44,172 nucleotides of DNA from Cyclobacteriaceae bacterium. Lineage in GTDB: Bacteria > Bacteroidota > Bacteroidia > Cytophagales > Cyclobacteriaceae. Numbering within the stretch: the stretch's first letter is position 1; the number at the start of each line of letters is the position of its first letter. The notes beneath the pieces are model-generated. The model was given only the letters and a program-made list of their open reading frames with translations. It searched no databases and had not been told where the DNA came from. The position numbers and the translations under genes were made by a program. Below are positions 1 to 8,700 of this stretch, one piece after another. The stretch spans positions 1-44,172 of the forward strand of contig WFNR01000146.1 of the NCBI GenBank assembly GCA_015488485.1, read 5' to 3'.

Positions 1-1319
1 ACAACGGTGCCATGGAAGGAATAAACCTGGCATTCGGAGCCGAGTACAGGGTAGAAACCTACAACCTGATAGCCGGAGAAGAAGGCTCATATCGTAACTA
101 CGGTACCGTAAACCTGGTTGATACCACTGGTGGTGTGAGCTTTATCAATGAATCATCTACCACCAATATTATGTACAACCGCCCGGGTGGTGCTCAGGTA
201 TTCCCCGGCTTTCGTCCCTCCAACGAGCTAAAGGAAAGCCGAACGGCAGTAGGTCTTTATGTGGATACTGAATTCAACTTCACCAGCAACTTCTTTATAG
301 ATGTAGCCGCCCGCTTTGAAAACTACAGCGATTTTGGCAATACGCTCAACGGTAAGCTGGCGCTGCGCTGGGCTATTGTTGATCAATTTGCACTGCGCGG
401 AGCAGTAAGTACAGGTTTCCGTGCCCCGTCATTGCATCAACGTTACTTCAACAACACCTCCACTATATTTACCACAGTAAATGGAGTAACGGTCCCCAAT
501 GAAGTAGGTACCTTCCGCAACGACAGCCGTCTGGCCAAGTTGATCGGTATTCCGAGCCTTACCAATGAGAACTCGTTCAACGTAAGTGCCGGTTTTACCT
601 ACGACATTATGGAAGGCCTTAACCTGACTATTGACGGTTATCTGGTTACGGTAAACAACCGGGTGATCCTGACCGGACAATTCAAGCCTACCGGTGACCC
701 GAACAACGAGATTGACAAAATACTGGCCTCACAAGGTGCCAGCCGGGCGCAGTTCTTTGCCAATGCCATCGATACCAAAACCAGAGGGCTGGATGTAATC
801 TTGTCATACGACAAGCCCATCAATGCCAACAGCAGTTTCAAAGCCGTATTGGCTGGTAACTTTACCAAGACAACGGTAGAAAACATCAACTTCCCCGATG
901 TATTGAATACGCCTGAACTGCAGGATTCATATTTCAGCCGTGAGGAGGAATCGCGTTATACTACCGCCACTCCGCAGTCTAAAATCAATCTGGGTTTGTT
1001 CTACAATCTGAAATGGTTCCATACAAACCTCAATATTGTACGTTTTGGTGAGGTTACCGCCAAAACCGGTAGCCGTACCGATGAAAGCACCTGGATCGAC
1101 CAGACTTTCTCGGCCAAGATCGTTACCGATTTGTCGCTCGGTTTCGACCTGACCAAAAACCTGAACCTGACCATAGGTGCCAACAACCTGTTCAATGTTT
1201 ATCCTGACAAGAACCGTGAAGAATATCGCAGTTCCAACCGCTTTATTTATTCACGCAGGGTGAGCCAGTTTGGCGCCAATGGTGGTTACTATTTTGGCCG
1301 CCTGATTGTGCGATTCTAA
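1..1319 (+). CDS. TonB-dependent outer-membrane receptor, C-terminal part (5' truncated by window edge)
   Basis: The reading frame is open to the first base, so the gene begins outside the window and the ATG at 12 is only an internal methionine. About 439 residues are visible and all look like the beta-barrel of a TonB-dependent receptor: alternating aromatic/polar strands, the conserved GFRAPSLHQRYF segment near residue 140, and a final strand ending in YYFGRLIVRF with the C-terminal Phe used by the BAM machinery. The family imports iron complexes, cobalamin or polymers across the outer membrane with energy from TonB-ExbBD. The plug and substrate-specific N-terminus are missing, so the substrate cannot be named. 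It ends at a strong terminator and the chelatase genes downstream have their own -7 box, so it is probably not co-transcribed with them. Confidence 0.9.
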   Translation, partial: NGAMEGINLAFGAEYRVETYNLIAGEEGSYRNYGTVNLVDTTGGVSFINESSTTNIMYNRPGGAQVFPGFRPSNELKESRTAVGLYVDTEFNFTSNFFIDVAARFENYSDFGNTLNGKLALRWAIVDQFALRGAVSTGFRAPSLHQRYFNNTSTIFTTVNGVTVPNEVGTFRNDSRLAKLIGIPSLTNENSFNVSAGFTYDIMEGLNLTIDGYLVTVNNRVILTGQFKPTGDPNNEIDKILASQGASRAQFFANAIDTKTRGLDVILSYDKPINANSSFKAVLAGNFTKTTVENINFPDVLNTPELQDSYFSREEESRYTTATPQSKINLGLFYNLKWFHTNLNIVRFGEVTAKTGSRTDESTWIDQTFSAKIVTDLSLGFDLTKNLNLTIGANNLFNVYPDKNREEYRSSNRFIYSRRVSQFGANGGYYFGRLIVRF

Positions 1320-1332
1320 GCAAACCGGCCCC

Positions 1333-1370
1333 AACAAAAAAGGCAGTCAATTATGGCTGCCTTTTTTGTT
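1333..1370 (+). terminator. Rho-independent terminator after the TonB receptor
   Basis: GGCAG pairs with CTGCC around a 10-nt loop. The stem is extended by A6/T6 and three more pairs, leaving a T-run at the 3' side. It starts 14 bp after the receptor stop codon. Confidence 0.85.
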
Positions 1371-1421
1371 ATCCATTCACAACTTCCTGCCTGCGAGCGT
1401 ATCCGCTTACCAATAATATCG

Positions 1422-1429
1422 TATTTTTG
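1422..1429 (+). promoter_or_regulatory. Bacteroidota-type -7 box (TATTTTTG) for chlI-chlD
   Basis: This is an exact match to TAnnTTTG, 24 bp before the ATG at 1454. No good -33 TTG lies at the usual spacing. A TTG codon inside this box (1427) is in frame with the gene, but a promoter element at that place argues for the ATG at 1454 as the true start. Confidence 0.5.
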
Positions 1430-1453
1430 AATAAGGGCATTTTTTACAATAAA

Positions 1454-2473
1454 ATGAAGGACAATAATTCTTATTCCGTTTTCCCTTTTGCCGCCATTAT
1501 CGGACAAGAAAAAATGAAGCTGGCACTCATGCTCAATGCCATTTATCCAGCCATTGGCGGGGTGCTTGTTATGGGTCACCGCGGTACTGCCAAGAGCACC
1601 TCGGTTCGCGCCCTGGCCGACCTGCTGCCCTTACGCCAAAAAGAGCCGCTGGTGGCTGAAATGAACATCAATGAACGCAGCGAGCAGATCGTGATCCAGG
1701 AAGCACATGATGAAGACAGCCACGTGCCAATGGTAACCTTACCACTCAGTGCCACCGAAGACCGGGTGGTGGGCACCCTTGATATTGAAGCCGCTCTGGC
1801 ACATGGCAGGCGCTCTTTCGAGCCGGGCTTGCTGGCCAAGGCGCATGGCGGCTTTTTGTATATCGATGAGGTAAACCTGCTGGATGACCACCTGGTGGAC
1901 TTGCTGCTGGATGTAGCGGCCAGTGGCGTGAATATTGTGGAGCGCGAAGGGCTGAGTGTGCGTCATCCGGCCAAATTCGTGCTGGTAGGCTCCGGTAATC
2001 CCGAAGAAGGCGACCTGCGTCCACAGCTCCTCGACCGCTTCGGCCTTTATACCCAGGTTACCACCCTTACCGATGTGGACAAGCGGGTAGCGGTAATCAA
2101 AAATACCGAAGCCTTTCGCAGCGATCCGGTTGCTTTCTCACAGCAGTGGCAGGCCGAGCAACAAAAACTGCAAAAACAAATCATCCGGGCTATGGAACTA
2201 CTACCTGAAGTGGTACTCCCCGAAAACCTGTTGGCCAAGACTATCGAGCTCTGCCTGTCGCTTAAAATTGACGGCCACCGGGGGGAGATTACCATTTCCC
2301 GGGCAGCCCGGGCGCTAGCAGCTTTGAACGGACGCACCAAGGTAACTGCGGCCGATATCCGCGAAGTAGCGCCTATGAGCCTGCAACACCGCTTGCGCAA
2401 AGACCCGCTTGAGAAGATCGACTCACTGCAAAAAATAGAGAATATTCTAACCGAGATACTACCGGTATCATGA
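1454..2473 (+). CDS. chlI: Magnesium-chelatase-type AAA+ ATPase, subunit I (ChlI/BchI-like)
   Basis: This 339-residue AAA+ ATPase matches the usual size of ChlI/BchI. Walker A is GHRGTAKST (residues 41-49). The Walker B region reads FLYIDEVNLLDD, followed by the family's typical VEREGLSVRHPAKFVLVGSGNPEEGDLRPQ region with sensor residues (described here in pieces: VEREG, GSGNPEEG, LLDRFG). With subunit D it forms hexameric rings that drive metal insertion by a separate catalytic subunit (ChlH/BchH for Mg, or CobN-like for Co). ATG 1454 is chosen over the in-frame TTG at 1427, which lies in the -7 box. The gene overlaps chlD by 4 bp, so translational coupling is likely. No photosynthesis genes are nearby, so a cobalt or tetrapyrrole role with a CobN-type partner elsewhere is more likely than chlorophyll synthesis; that is inference. 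Confidence 0.9.
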   Translation: MKDNNSYSVFPFAAIIGQEKMKLALMLNAIYPAIGGVLVMGHRGTAKSTSVRALADLLPLRQKEPLVAEMNINERSEQIVIQEAHDEDSHVPMVTLPLSATEDRVVGTLDIEAALAHGRRSFEPGLLAKAHGGFLYIDEVNLLDDHLVDLLLDVAASGVNIVEREGLSVRHPAKFVLVGSGNPEEGDLRPQLLDRFGLYTQVTTLTDVDKRVAVIKNTEAFRSDPVAFSQQWQAEQQKLQKQIIRAMELLPEVVLPENLLAKTIELCLSLKIDGHRGEITISRAARALAALNGRTKVTAADIREVAPMSLQHRLRKDPLEKIDSLQKIENILTEILPVS

Positions 2474-4335
2474 GTACCTTCCCGGGACTAAAAGACCCCT
2501 ATCTGGCCCTTACGCTGCTGGCTATTGAGCCGGCTCTGCAAGGGGCGCTCATTGCCGGTCCGGCCGGTACCGGTAAGTCCAGGATGGCGCGCCTGGCACG
2601 CAAGCTGTTCCCTGCCGATAGCCCTTTTATAAATGTGCCGCTAAGCTGCTCGCTGAGTCAACTGGTGGGCGGCATCGACATAGAGCGCTCACGCCAGGCC
2701 GGCAAACTGATAGCCCAGCCCGGTCTGCTGGCAAGGGCGCATGGCGGTGTTTTGTATATAGATGAAATTAACCTGCTACCCAATGAGCTAAGCACAGTAA
2801 TTATGCAGGCACTTAGCCGGGGCGAGGTACAACTGGAGCGCGAAGGCCTTTCTTATACCTATCCGTCCCGCTTTGCAATCATCGGTACCTTTAACCCGGC
2901 CGAACGGGAGCTACCAGCTCCTTTTTACGACCGCCTGGCTTTTCTGGTATATTCCGAAACCATCAGCCATCTGGGCTGGCGCATGTTCGTTACTGCCCGC
3001 CAGCAACATGAAATGGATATACCCGAAGACGTAATCAGCCGGGTAGCCAGGGCCCGTGAAATATTACCGCAGGTAACCATTACCGACAAGCAAATAGAAA
3101 AGCTATGCCAATATGCCCATGAACTGGGTGTAGAAGGCAACCGGGCCGAGATACTGGCGGTACGTTGCGCCAAGGCCAATGCCGCCCTCAATTTTCGTGA
3201 GCCGGTAACTCACGAAGACCTGTATCTGGCGGTGCGCCTTGTATATATGCCACGCCTGGGTAACCATGCCTTGGTTGACAGCGATTTGGCGCGTAAGATA
3301 AATGCCCCGGAAAGCCGGCCACAGAAAAAAGACCGACAGCCCAACACCAGTGGCGAACAGCCCCAACAGGGACATACCAACTCCGGACAGGGTAAAAAGC
3401 ACGAAAGTGAAGGGCGCCAGAAAGAAGAAGAGAATAGCGGTGCCGGCAGCGGTACAAAAGCACGGCCGCACGACCTTATACCCGAAACGGATGAGGAGGA
3501 ATTCACAGCCGAACTGCCACGCTTTAAAGGCAGCACCGCGGGCACGCCACCGGCAGGCAAGCATCAATTGGCCAAAAACCTGCAACGCGGACGCCATGTG
3601 GGTTCGGTACCCGGGCTACCCGGCAAAGGACGCCTCGATCTGCTGGCTACCCTTAAGTCGGCTGCCCTGAACAACCCCTTGCAGCCTCCGGGCGAACGCC
3701 TCAAAATCAGAAAAGCGGATTTCCGTATCAAAAAATACCAACAGCGCTCGGGCCTGTTGTTCATCTTTGCAGTAGATGGCTCCGGCTCGATGGCCATCAA
3801 TCATTTTGAAGCTGCTAAAGGAGCAGCCCTGCAATTGCTCGAAAAAGCCTATGTGTATCGCGACCAGGTGGCGCTTATCTACTTCCGCCACAAACAAGCC
3901 CAACTGCTGCTGCCTCCGGGCGCCAGCGTAACGAGCGCAGCAGCCGCCTTGCGCAAAATCAGAGCCGGAGGTAAAACACCTCTGGGTACCGCCCTGCTCA
4001 AGACTATCGAACTGGTGAAGAAGAACAAGGCGCAAAAAGCTACGCCTGGCACCGTTTTAGTTTTGTTTACCGATGGCAAAGCCAACCAGCCGCATCGCGA
4101 GCATGACGGCCGCGACCCGCAGGTGGCCGCCATGGATGAATTGAAATCGATCTGCCCTGCCCTGCAGGAGCAACTCACCGCTTGCCTGGTATTCGATACC
4201 CGCATGGGTCGCCAGGAAAACCCCTATGGCATCGAGCTGGCCGATATGCTTGGCGCCAGCTACATACGGCTGCCCAAGGCCACCACCGAAGAGGTGATGG
4301 CGGCTGTAAACCGGCAGACAAAACGCCTAAGATAA
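2470..4335 (+). CDS. chlD: Magnesium-chelatase-type subunit D (AAA+ plus VWA domains)
   Basis: The 621-residue protein has the three-part ChlD/BchD layout. An N-terminal AAA+ domain carries an intact Walker A (GPAGTGKS, residues 30-37) and Walker B (VLYIDEINLL). A hydrophilic Lys/Glu/Gln/Pro-rich linker covers roughly residues 275-345. A C-terminal von Willebrand A domain has the MIDAS motif DGSGS (436-440), the later GGKTPLGTAL threonine and the FTDGKANQP aspartate. Subunit D links the I ring to the catalytic subunit, with the VWA domain binding its partner through a metal ion. Its ATG overlaps the chlI stop. Many ChlD proteins have a degraded Walker site; this one looks intact. No catalytic ChlH/CobN gene lies downstream within the window. 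Confidence 0.9.
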   Translation: MSTFPGLKDPYLALTLLAIEPALQGALIAGPAGTGKSRMARLARKLFPADSPFINVPLSCSLSQLVGGIDIERSRQAGKLIAQPGLLARAHGGVLYIDEINLLPNELSTVIMQALSRGEVQLEREGLSYTYPSRFAIIGTFNPAERELPAPFYDRLAFLVYSETISHLGWRMFVTARQQHEMDIPEDVISRVARAREILPQVTITDKQIEKLCQYAHELGVEGNRAEILAVRCAKANAALNFREPVTHEDLYLAVRLVYMPRLGNHALVDSDLARKINAPESRPQKKDRQPNTSGEQPQQGHTNSGQGKKHESEGRQKEEENSGAGSGTKARPHDLIPETDEEEFTAELPRFKGSTAGTPPAGKHQLAKNLQRGRHVGSVPGLPGKGRLDLLATLKSAALNNPLQPPGERLKIRKADFRIKKYQQRSGLLFIFAVDGSGSMAINHFEAAKGAALQLLEKAYVYRDQVALIYFRHKQAQLLLPPGASVTSAAAALRKIRAGGKTPLGTALLKTIELVKKNKAQKATPGTVLVLFTDGKANQPHREHDGRDPQVAAMDELKSICPALQEQLTACLVFDTRMGRQENPYGIELADMLGASYIRLPKATTEEVMAAVNRQTKRLR

Positions 4336-4466
4336 TTTTTTACAACAATCATATTACAAGGTTTATCAGGATTTTTGTAGACCAAACAATTCACCTGTCA
4401 AGATTATATCCAACATATAATTTGCAATTTTAAACCGCAGGAGTAAAGGAATACTAAACAAAATAC

Positions 4467-4474
4467 TATCTTTG
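4467..4474 (+). promoter_or_regulatory. -7 box (TATCTTTG) for the 4500-5702 gene pair
   Basis: Exact TAnnTTTG match 26 bp before the ATG at 4500. No TTG is seen at the -33 spacing. The 164-bp gap after chlD is AT-rich, and I see no clear terminator hairpin in it. Confidence 0.5.
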
Positions 4475-4499
4475 TCAAAACAAATTAATTCTTAATAAA

Positions 4500-5192
4500 A
4501 TGAAAAAACTACTCACCTGGTGTTTACTAACCCTATCAATCACTGCCTATGGTCAAAAAGAAGCTGTAATGGCCAGACTTGAAGAATTGGGCATAAAGGC
4601 CAATTTTCTTAATACAAGTCTGCAAGATCATGATGCAGTTTATTATTTTAATTTCAAGACCATTACCAACAACGGCACCAACAACATTGTTGATGCCGGT
4701 TATTTTGATCCACGCAAGCCAATTGGTGACCGATGGGTATTGGAAACCGTAAATGGCGAATCACCCACTAAAAAGGAGTTTAAAAAATTTGATAAGCTGC
4801 ATAATACCGAACAACCTGAAATAAATGGCAAGGTAGCGGATGATTCCTGGAAAATAGACAGTGAAACAGATGATATGCTGGCGATAAGCTTCCAATATGA
4901 CAGAGCTACTTTACCTAAAAAATATGCTTTTCTGGCAGATTGTACCGGTCGGGCATTTATCAACAAAAATACTCATCAACTGGAGCGAGCCGAATTTACC
5001 AATGATAAGCCCCTGAAAGTTAAAATTTTTAATGTACAAGATTTAAAAATGACTATCGAATACCAGCATATCCCTGAAGATGATGTATTTGTAATCAAAA
5101 ATGAGGATCTGGACATGAAAGTAAAACTACTGGGTCAGTTGGTAGAAGTGGAAGAAGTAAACGAATACGACAATTACAAAAAAGTTAAATAG
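4500..5192 (+). CDS. Exported protein of unknown function
   Basis: The protein has 230 residues. The N-terminus is a clear signal peptide (MKKLLTWCLLTLSITAYG, then Gln, a common residue after Bacteroidota cleavage sites), so it is periplasmic or outer-membrane associated. The mature part is rich in Asp, Glu and Lys, with mixed strand-like and short helical stretches, and ends in an acidic then basic tail (EVEEVNEYDNYKKVK). I do not recognise the family. A fold like the outer-membrane lipoprotein carriers or sorting proteins is possible, but nothing seen proves it. The next gene starts 27 bp after its stop, so the two are probably one transcript. Confidence 0.75.
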   Translation: MKKLLTWCLLTLSITAYGQKEAVMARLEELGIKANFLNTSLQDHDAVYYFNFKTITNNGTNNIVDAGYFDPRKPIGDRWVLETVNGESPTKKEFKKFDKLHNTEQPEINGKVADDSWKIDSETDDMLAISFQYDRATLPKKYAFLADCTGRAFINKNTHQLERAEFTNDKPLKVKIFNVQDLKMTIEYQHIPEDDVFVIKNEDLDMKVKLLGQLVEVEEVNEYDNYKKVK

Positions 5193-5219
5193 TTGTTTCA
5201 CTTGTTAAAATGTAAACTG

Positions 5220-5702
5220 ATGAAGTATTTATTTATCCTGCTGTTGTTTGTAGCTGTAGTCAACCCGGGTTATGCACAAGATGCCAAATGGACTTCCGGC
5301 AATTCATTGTCAGTAAGTTTCCCGATGGGTACTATGGCCGATACTTATGATCTTGGTTTGGGTATTTACGGTAATATCGATTACCATATGAATAAACTCC
5401 TGGCTCTACGTTTCGATTTGGGATGGAACCGGTTTTCAGGTTCGGGTATCGTGGACCCCAATACCGGCCTTACTGAAGATATCCAACAAACCATTTGGGA
5501 AATCACGGCCGGTGTGCGGCTTAAACTGGCTGTTTTTTATATTGAAGGCCGGGGCGGGTATTTTACCGGGGTTTCTTCATTTGGTGTTGTGCCGGCCGTT
5601 GGGCTGCGTTTGGGTAAATTTGATATTCAGGGCAATATGGTGTTAGCCGGTAACGACCAATGGGCCGGGGTACGCCTGGGCTACTATTGGGTTACAAATT
5701 GA
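5220..5702 (+). CDS. Small outer-membrane beta-barrel-like protein
   Basis: The protein has 160 residues from the ATG at 5220. An in-frame TTG at 5193 directly abuts the upstream stop and would put nine extra residues before the signal peptide, so it was rejected. Signal peptide MKYLFILLLFVAVVNPGYAQ is followed by alternating hydrophobic/polar strands (LSVSFPMG, LALRFDLGWNRFSG, ITAGVRLKLAVFYIEGRGGYF, VGLRLGKFDIQGNMVLAG, WAGVRLGYYWV) typical of an 8-stranded barrel of the OmpA/OmpX or Opa type. The function is unknown. It is probably co-transcribed with the exported protein before it, and a bidirectional terminator follows. Confidence 0.75.
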   Translation: MKYLFILLLFVAVVNPGYAQDAKWTSGNSLSVSFPMGTMADTYDLGLGIYGNIDYHMNKLLALRFDLGWNRFSGSGIVDPNTGLTEDIQQTIWEITAGVRLKLAVFYIEGRGGYFTGVSSFGVVPAVGLRLGKFDIQGNMVLAGNDQWAGVRLGYYWVTN

Positions 5703-5718
5703 TTCTCATTATCAACGC

Positions 5719-5747
5719 AAAGGCCTGCACTTGTTGTGCAGGCCTTT
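5719..5747. terminator. Bidirectional terminator between convergent genes
   Basis: A perfect 12-bp stem (AAAGGCCTGCAC / GTGCAGGCCTTT) with a TTGTT loop, with T- and A-runs on both sides, lies between the barrel gene (+) and the giant T9SS gene (-). It can serve both strands. Confidence 0.85.
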
Positions 5748-5789
5748 TTTTGTTCCTTTGGATAGCTTGTATAAAGTTCAAAAACCGGT

Positions 5790-8700
5790 TTACATTTTAA
5801 CCACTTTTGCGCGTATCGATCCTTTTTCGCTCAGCATGCTAATTACATAAATACCTGAACGCCAGTTGCCGGCATCGGGAATTACAAAATCAAGATTACC
5901 GCGATCGTCAGCCTGCTGTTTACCCTGGTAATATTGGCGACCAAACTCGTCCACCACCACTACCGGTACGTTCTCAAGGGCATTCAATCCGGCCACCACT
6001 ACCCTTACTTCATCCTGCACCGGGTTGGGGTAAGTTTGAATTTGCAGTGGCAGCGGGTTATCAGGCAGGCGCACCAGTACCAAACCGGCTTCGGTGGTAT
6101 TGCCATCAAAGTCGGTCTGCAGCAATTGATAATAGTTTAATCCCTGATACGGCTGTTCATCGCTAAAGGTATAGGTAACCGGCTCACTGCTATTGCCCGC
6201 ACCACTTATCTGTGCCAATTCCTCAAAGGTTTCACCGTCTTTAGAGCGCAACAATGTGAAATAATCATTATTGTTCTCACTGGCGGTTTTCCAGGTAAGT
6301 TCTACACCTCGACCTACTACTTGTGCCTCAAAACTAAGCAACTCTACCGGCAAGGCATTGAAGCCAAAGGCCGAGCCGAAAGTAATAGGACTCAACGAAG
6401 TAAGTGTGGAAGATGAAATCACCGTGCCGGCAGCCACTGTACCGGTTACGGCTCCCTGCCCTTCACTCTGCCAGTTGCCACCGGTGTAGTGCGCCACTAC
6501 CAGATCATTGCCGGTAAGGTCGGTAATATCGCTGCGGGTACCGTCTTCCCAATAGAGGCGTACCAGCGGGTCGGAAGTGCCTGACGTGCGGGTCAGATCC
6601 CAGTACTCAGCGCCACTTACATGATTCAAAGGACCATTGGCCTGGGTGATATTCCCCTGATTGGGAGCCGGAGCATCGAAATATTGCGCCACAAAACCAT
6701 TGGAGCCAGTCATGCTCTCTGCCCCAATACGGGCGTAATAAATACCATCCCCTACCGGGAAGGTCAGGTTGCCGGTGCCGGTAATTTGCATCGGGCCATC
6801 TACATAGCTATTGGCCGAGCCACCTGACAGGGTGCCGCCATTTAAATGCAGCAAATTGGTAGAGGTGGTATTGATAACCCCATCTGTTAAAGTAAGGGTA
6901 CCGGTTACCGTAACCGGGTCATTCAAAATAATCTGCGGCAGCGAGGCCGAAGTGTTGTTGAAGGTCAGGTTATTGAAAGTAATACCTCCGGTAGATGAGA
7001 TGGTCTGACCTGAGCTACTTGTAAAACTCACCGAGCCGGTACCTGATGTAAAGGAGGCAGTATTGGCAAAGTTTCCTTTAATATCAAGGGCATAAGAAGA
7101 GGCATCTGTATTGGCCCCCAATGTGATATCATTTTCAATATTAATGTCACTGGCCAGCGTTACCGTACCGGAACCGGAACTCACCAGATCATAAAGGTTG
7201 GAGCCTGATGCCTCTAATGTAATGCCTGTACCGGAGGTTTGCAGGTAGACCGAGCTGTTGCCATGAATAAAGGTACCGGTTGCCTTTACGGCAAAAGAGT
7301 TGGTACCACTGGTGTTGTTCAGGGTAACAGAGTGGGTAGGATCGGTAACCTGCAATGTACCATCTGTAACTTCAAAATTACAATTCACCAGTATGGCATC
7401 AGCAGTTTGGAATACAGCCGTACCATCGCCCCCCAGGTCGCTGTCAAATATTAAATTACAAAATGCATCTCCTCCGGTCTGGACGGTGATATTGCCGCTG
7501 GGGGCAATAAGCCTAACCTGGGTAGCACTGGCAGAGGTGTAGGTACCATTATTGTTCCAATTGCCCGTTACATCCAGATTGCCGCTGTTGTGAGTAAAGG
7601 TTCCGGAATTTATAAACGAACCGCTCAATACCAGGTCCGAGGTATTGGCAGCGCCATTGTAGGTTAGGGAGGCTCCGGCATCAATGGTCAGGTCTTTGGC
7701 AACAGCCGTACTGCCTGAACTGATTACCGGAGCAAACGGTGTGCCTGATGGAATGCGGACATCGTTAGTCGAAAGCGGTACATTGCCGGTGCTCCAGTTA
7801 CCGGCCGTGTTCCAATCCGAGCTAACTGTACCTTGCCAGGTGTTCAGGGAAGTATAAGTCCACCTGATTCGTCCATCCGCATCACCATTGGGCGGATTAT
7901 CATCCTCAAAGGCCGAACCGGCCAGAGCACCGGAGGCGTCATTGAAAATAAAATTATTGGCACCGGTCAAACGCCTGGCATTAACGGCAGGACCCGAACC
8001 GAATACTACATTATTAATAGTAACATCAGCACTTAAATCATTCTCCAGCAACAAATAACGCCCCCCAGCCGTGCCATCCAAAAAGCTACCATCTGACAGA
8101 TTGTCAGCAGAATGCAAGCTGGCATTGGTTCTTAGATACAAGCCTGTCGCATTCAGGTTACGAATTTCATAATAGCGCGCCTGAAGTGTACCCGAGGTTA
8201 TATCAAAACCAAAGGTGCCGGACTGGCTTTGCAATACGGCCGGACTGGCAGCAGAAGTACCTACCAGAATAAACTGCGCGTTGCCGGTCATAGTAATAGA
8301 AGCGCCATTACCCATTCTAACTGTACTGGTACCATTTGCACGTAGCTTACCCTCGTTGCTTATTGACAAAATATCGGCACCACCATCACCCATATTGAGT
8401 GTTTGGCCATTTACAGATAAGTAACCGGAAATTATGCTTAAATCATTCTGAATCGTCAGATCAGCCTGCATCACATAATCAGTCAGCGCTGCCGCATCTA
8501 TTACCAGGTCATAAAGCGTAGAGCCACCCATGTCAATTGTTTGTCCGGCACCGCTGGTGCTGGTAAGGCGCAGCGCACCCTGCCGGGCCACAAAAGAGCC
8601 GGCATTGGCTACATTGTTGCCTACCTCGAGGTCATAGTTACCACCCGACAAATCGAACGTAGCCCCGGCATTCACGGTAAAATCATGGCTTACCGTTGTA

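Noticed and set aside
1427-1453. TTG start nine codons before the chlI ATG
   Set aside because: It falls inside the TATTTTTG -7 box.
3103-3597. 164-codon minus-strand frame with hydrophobic stretches, opposite chlD
   Set aside because: The hydrophobicity comes from the antisense of the Lys/Glu-rich linker; no gene features.
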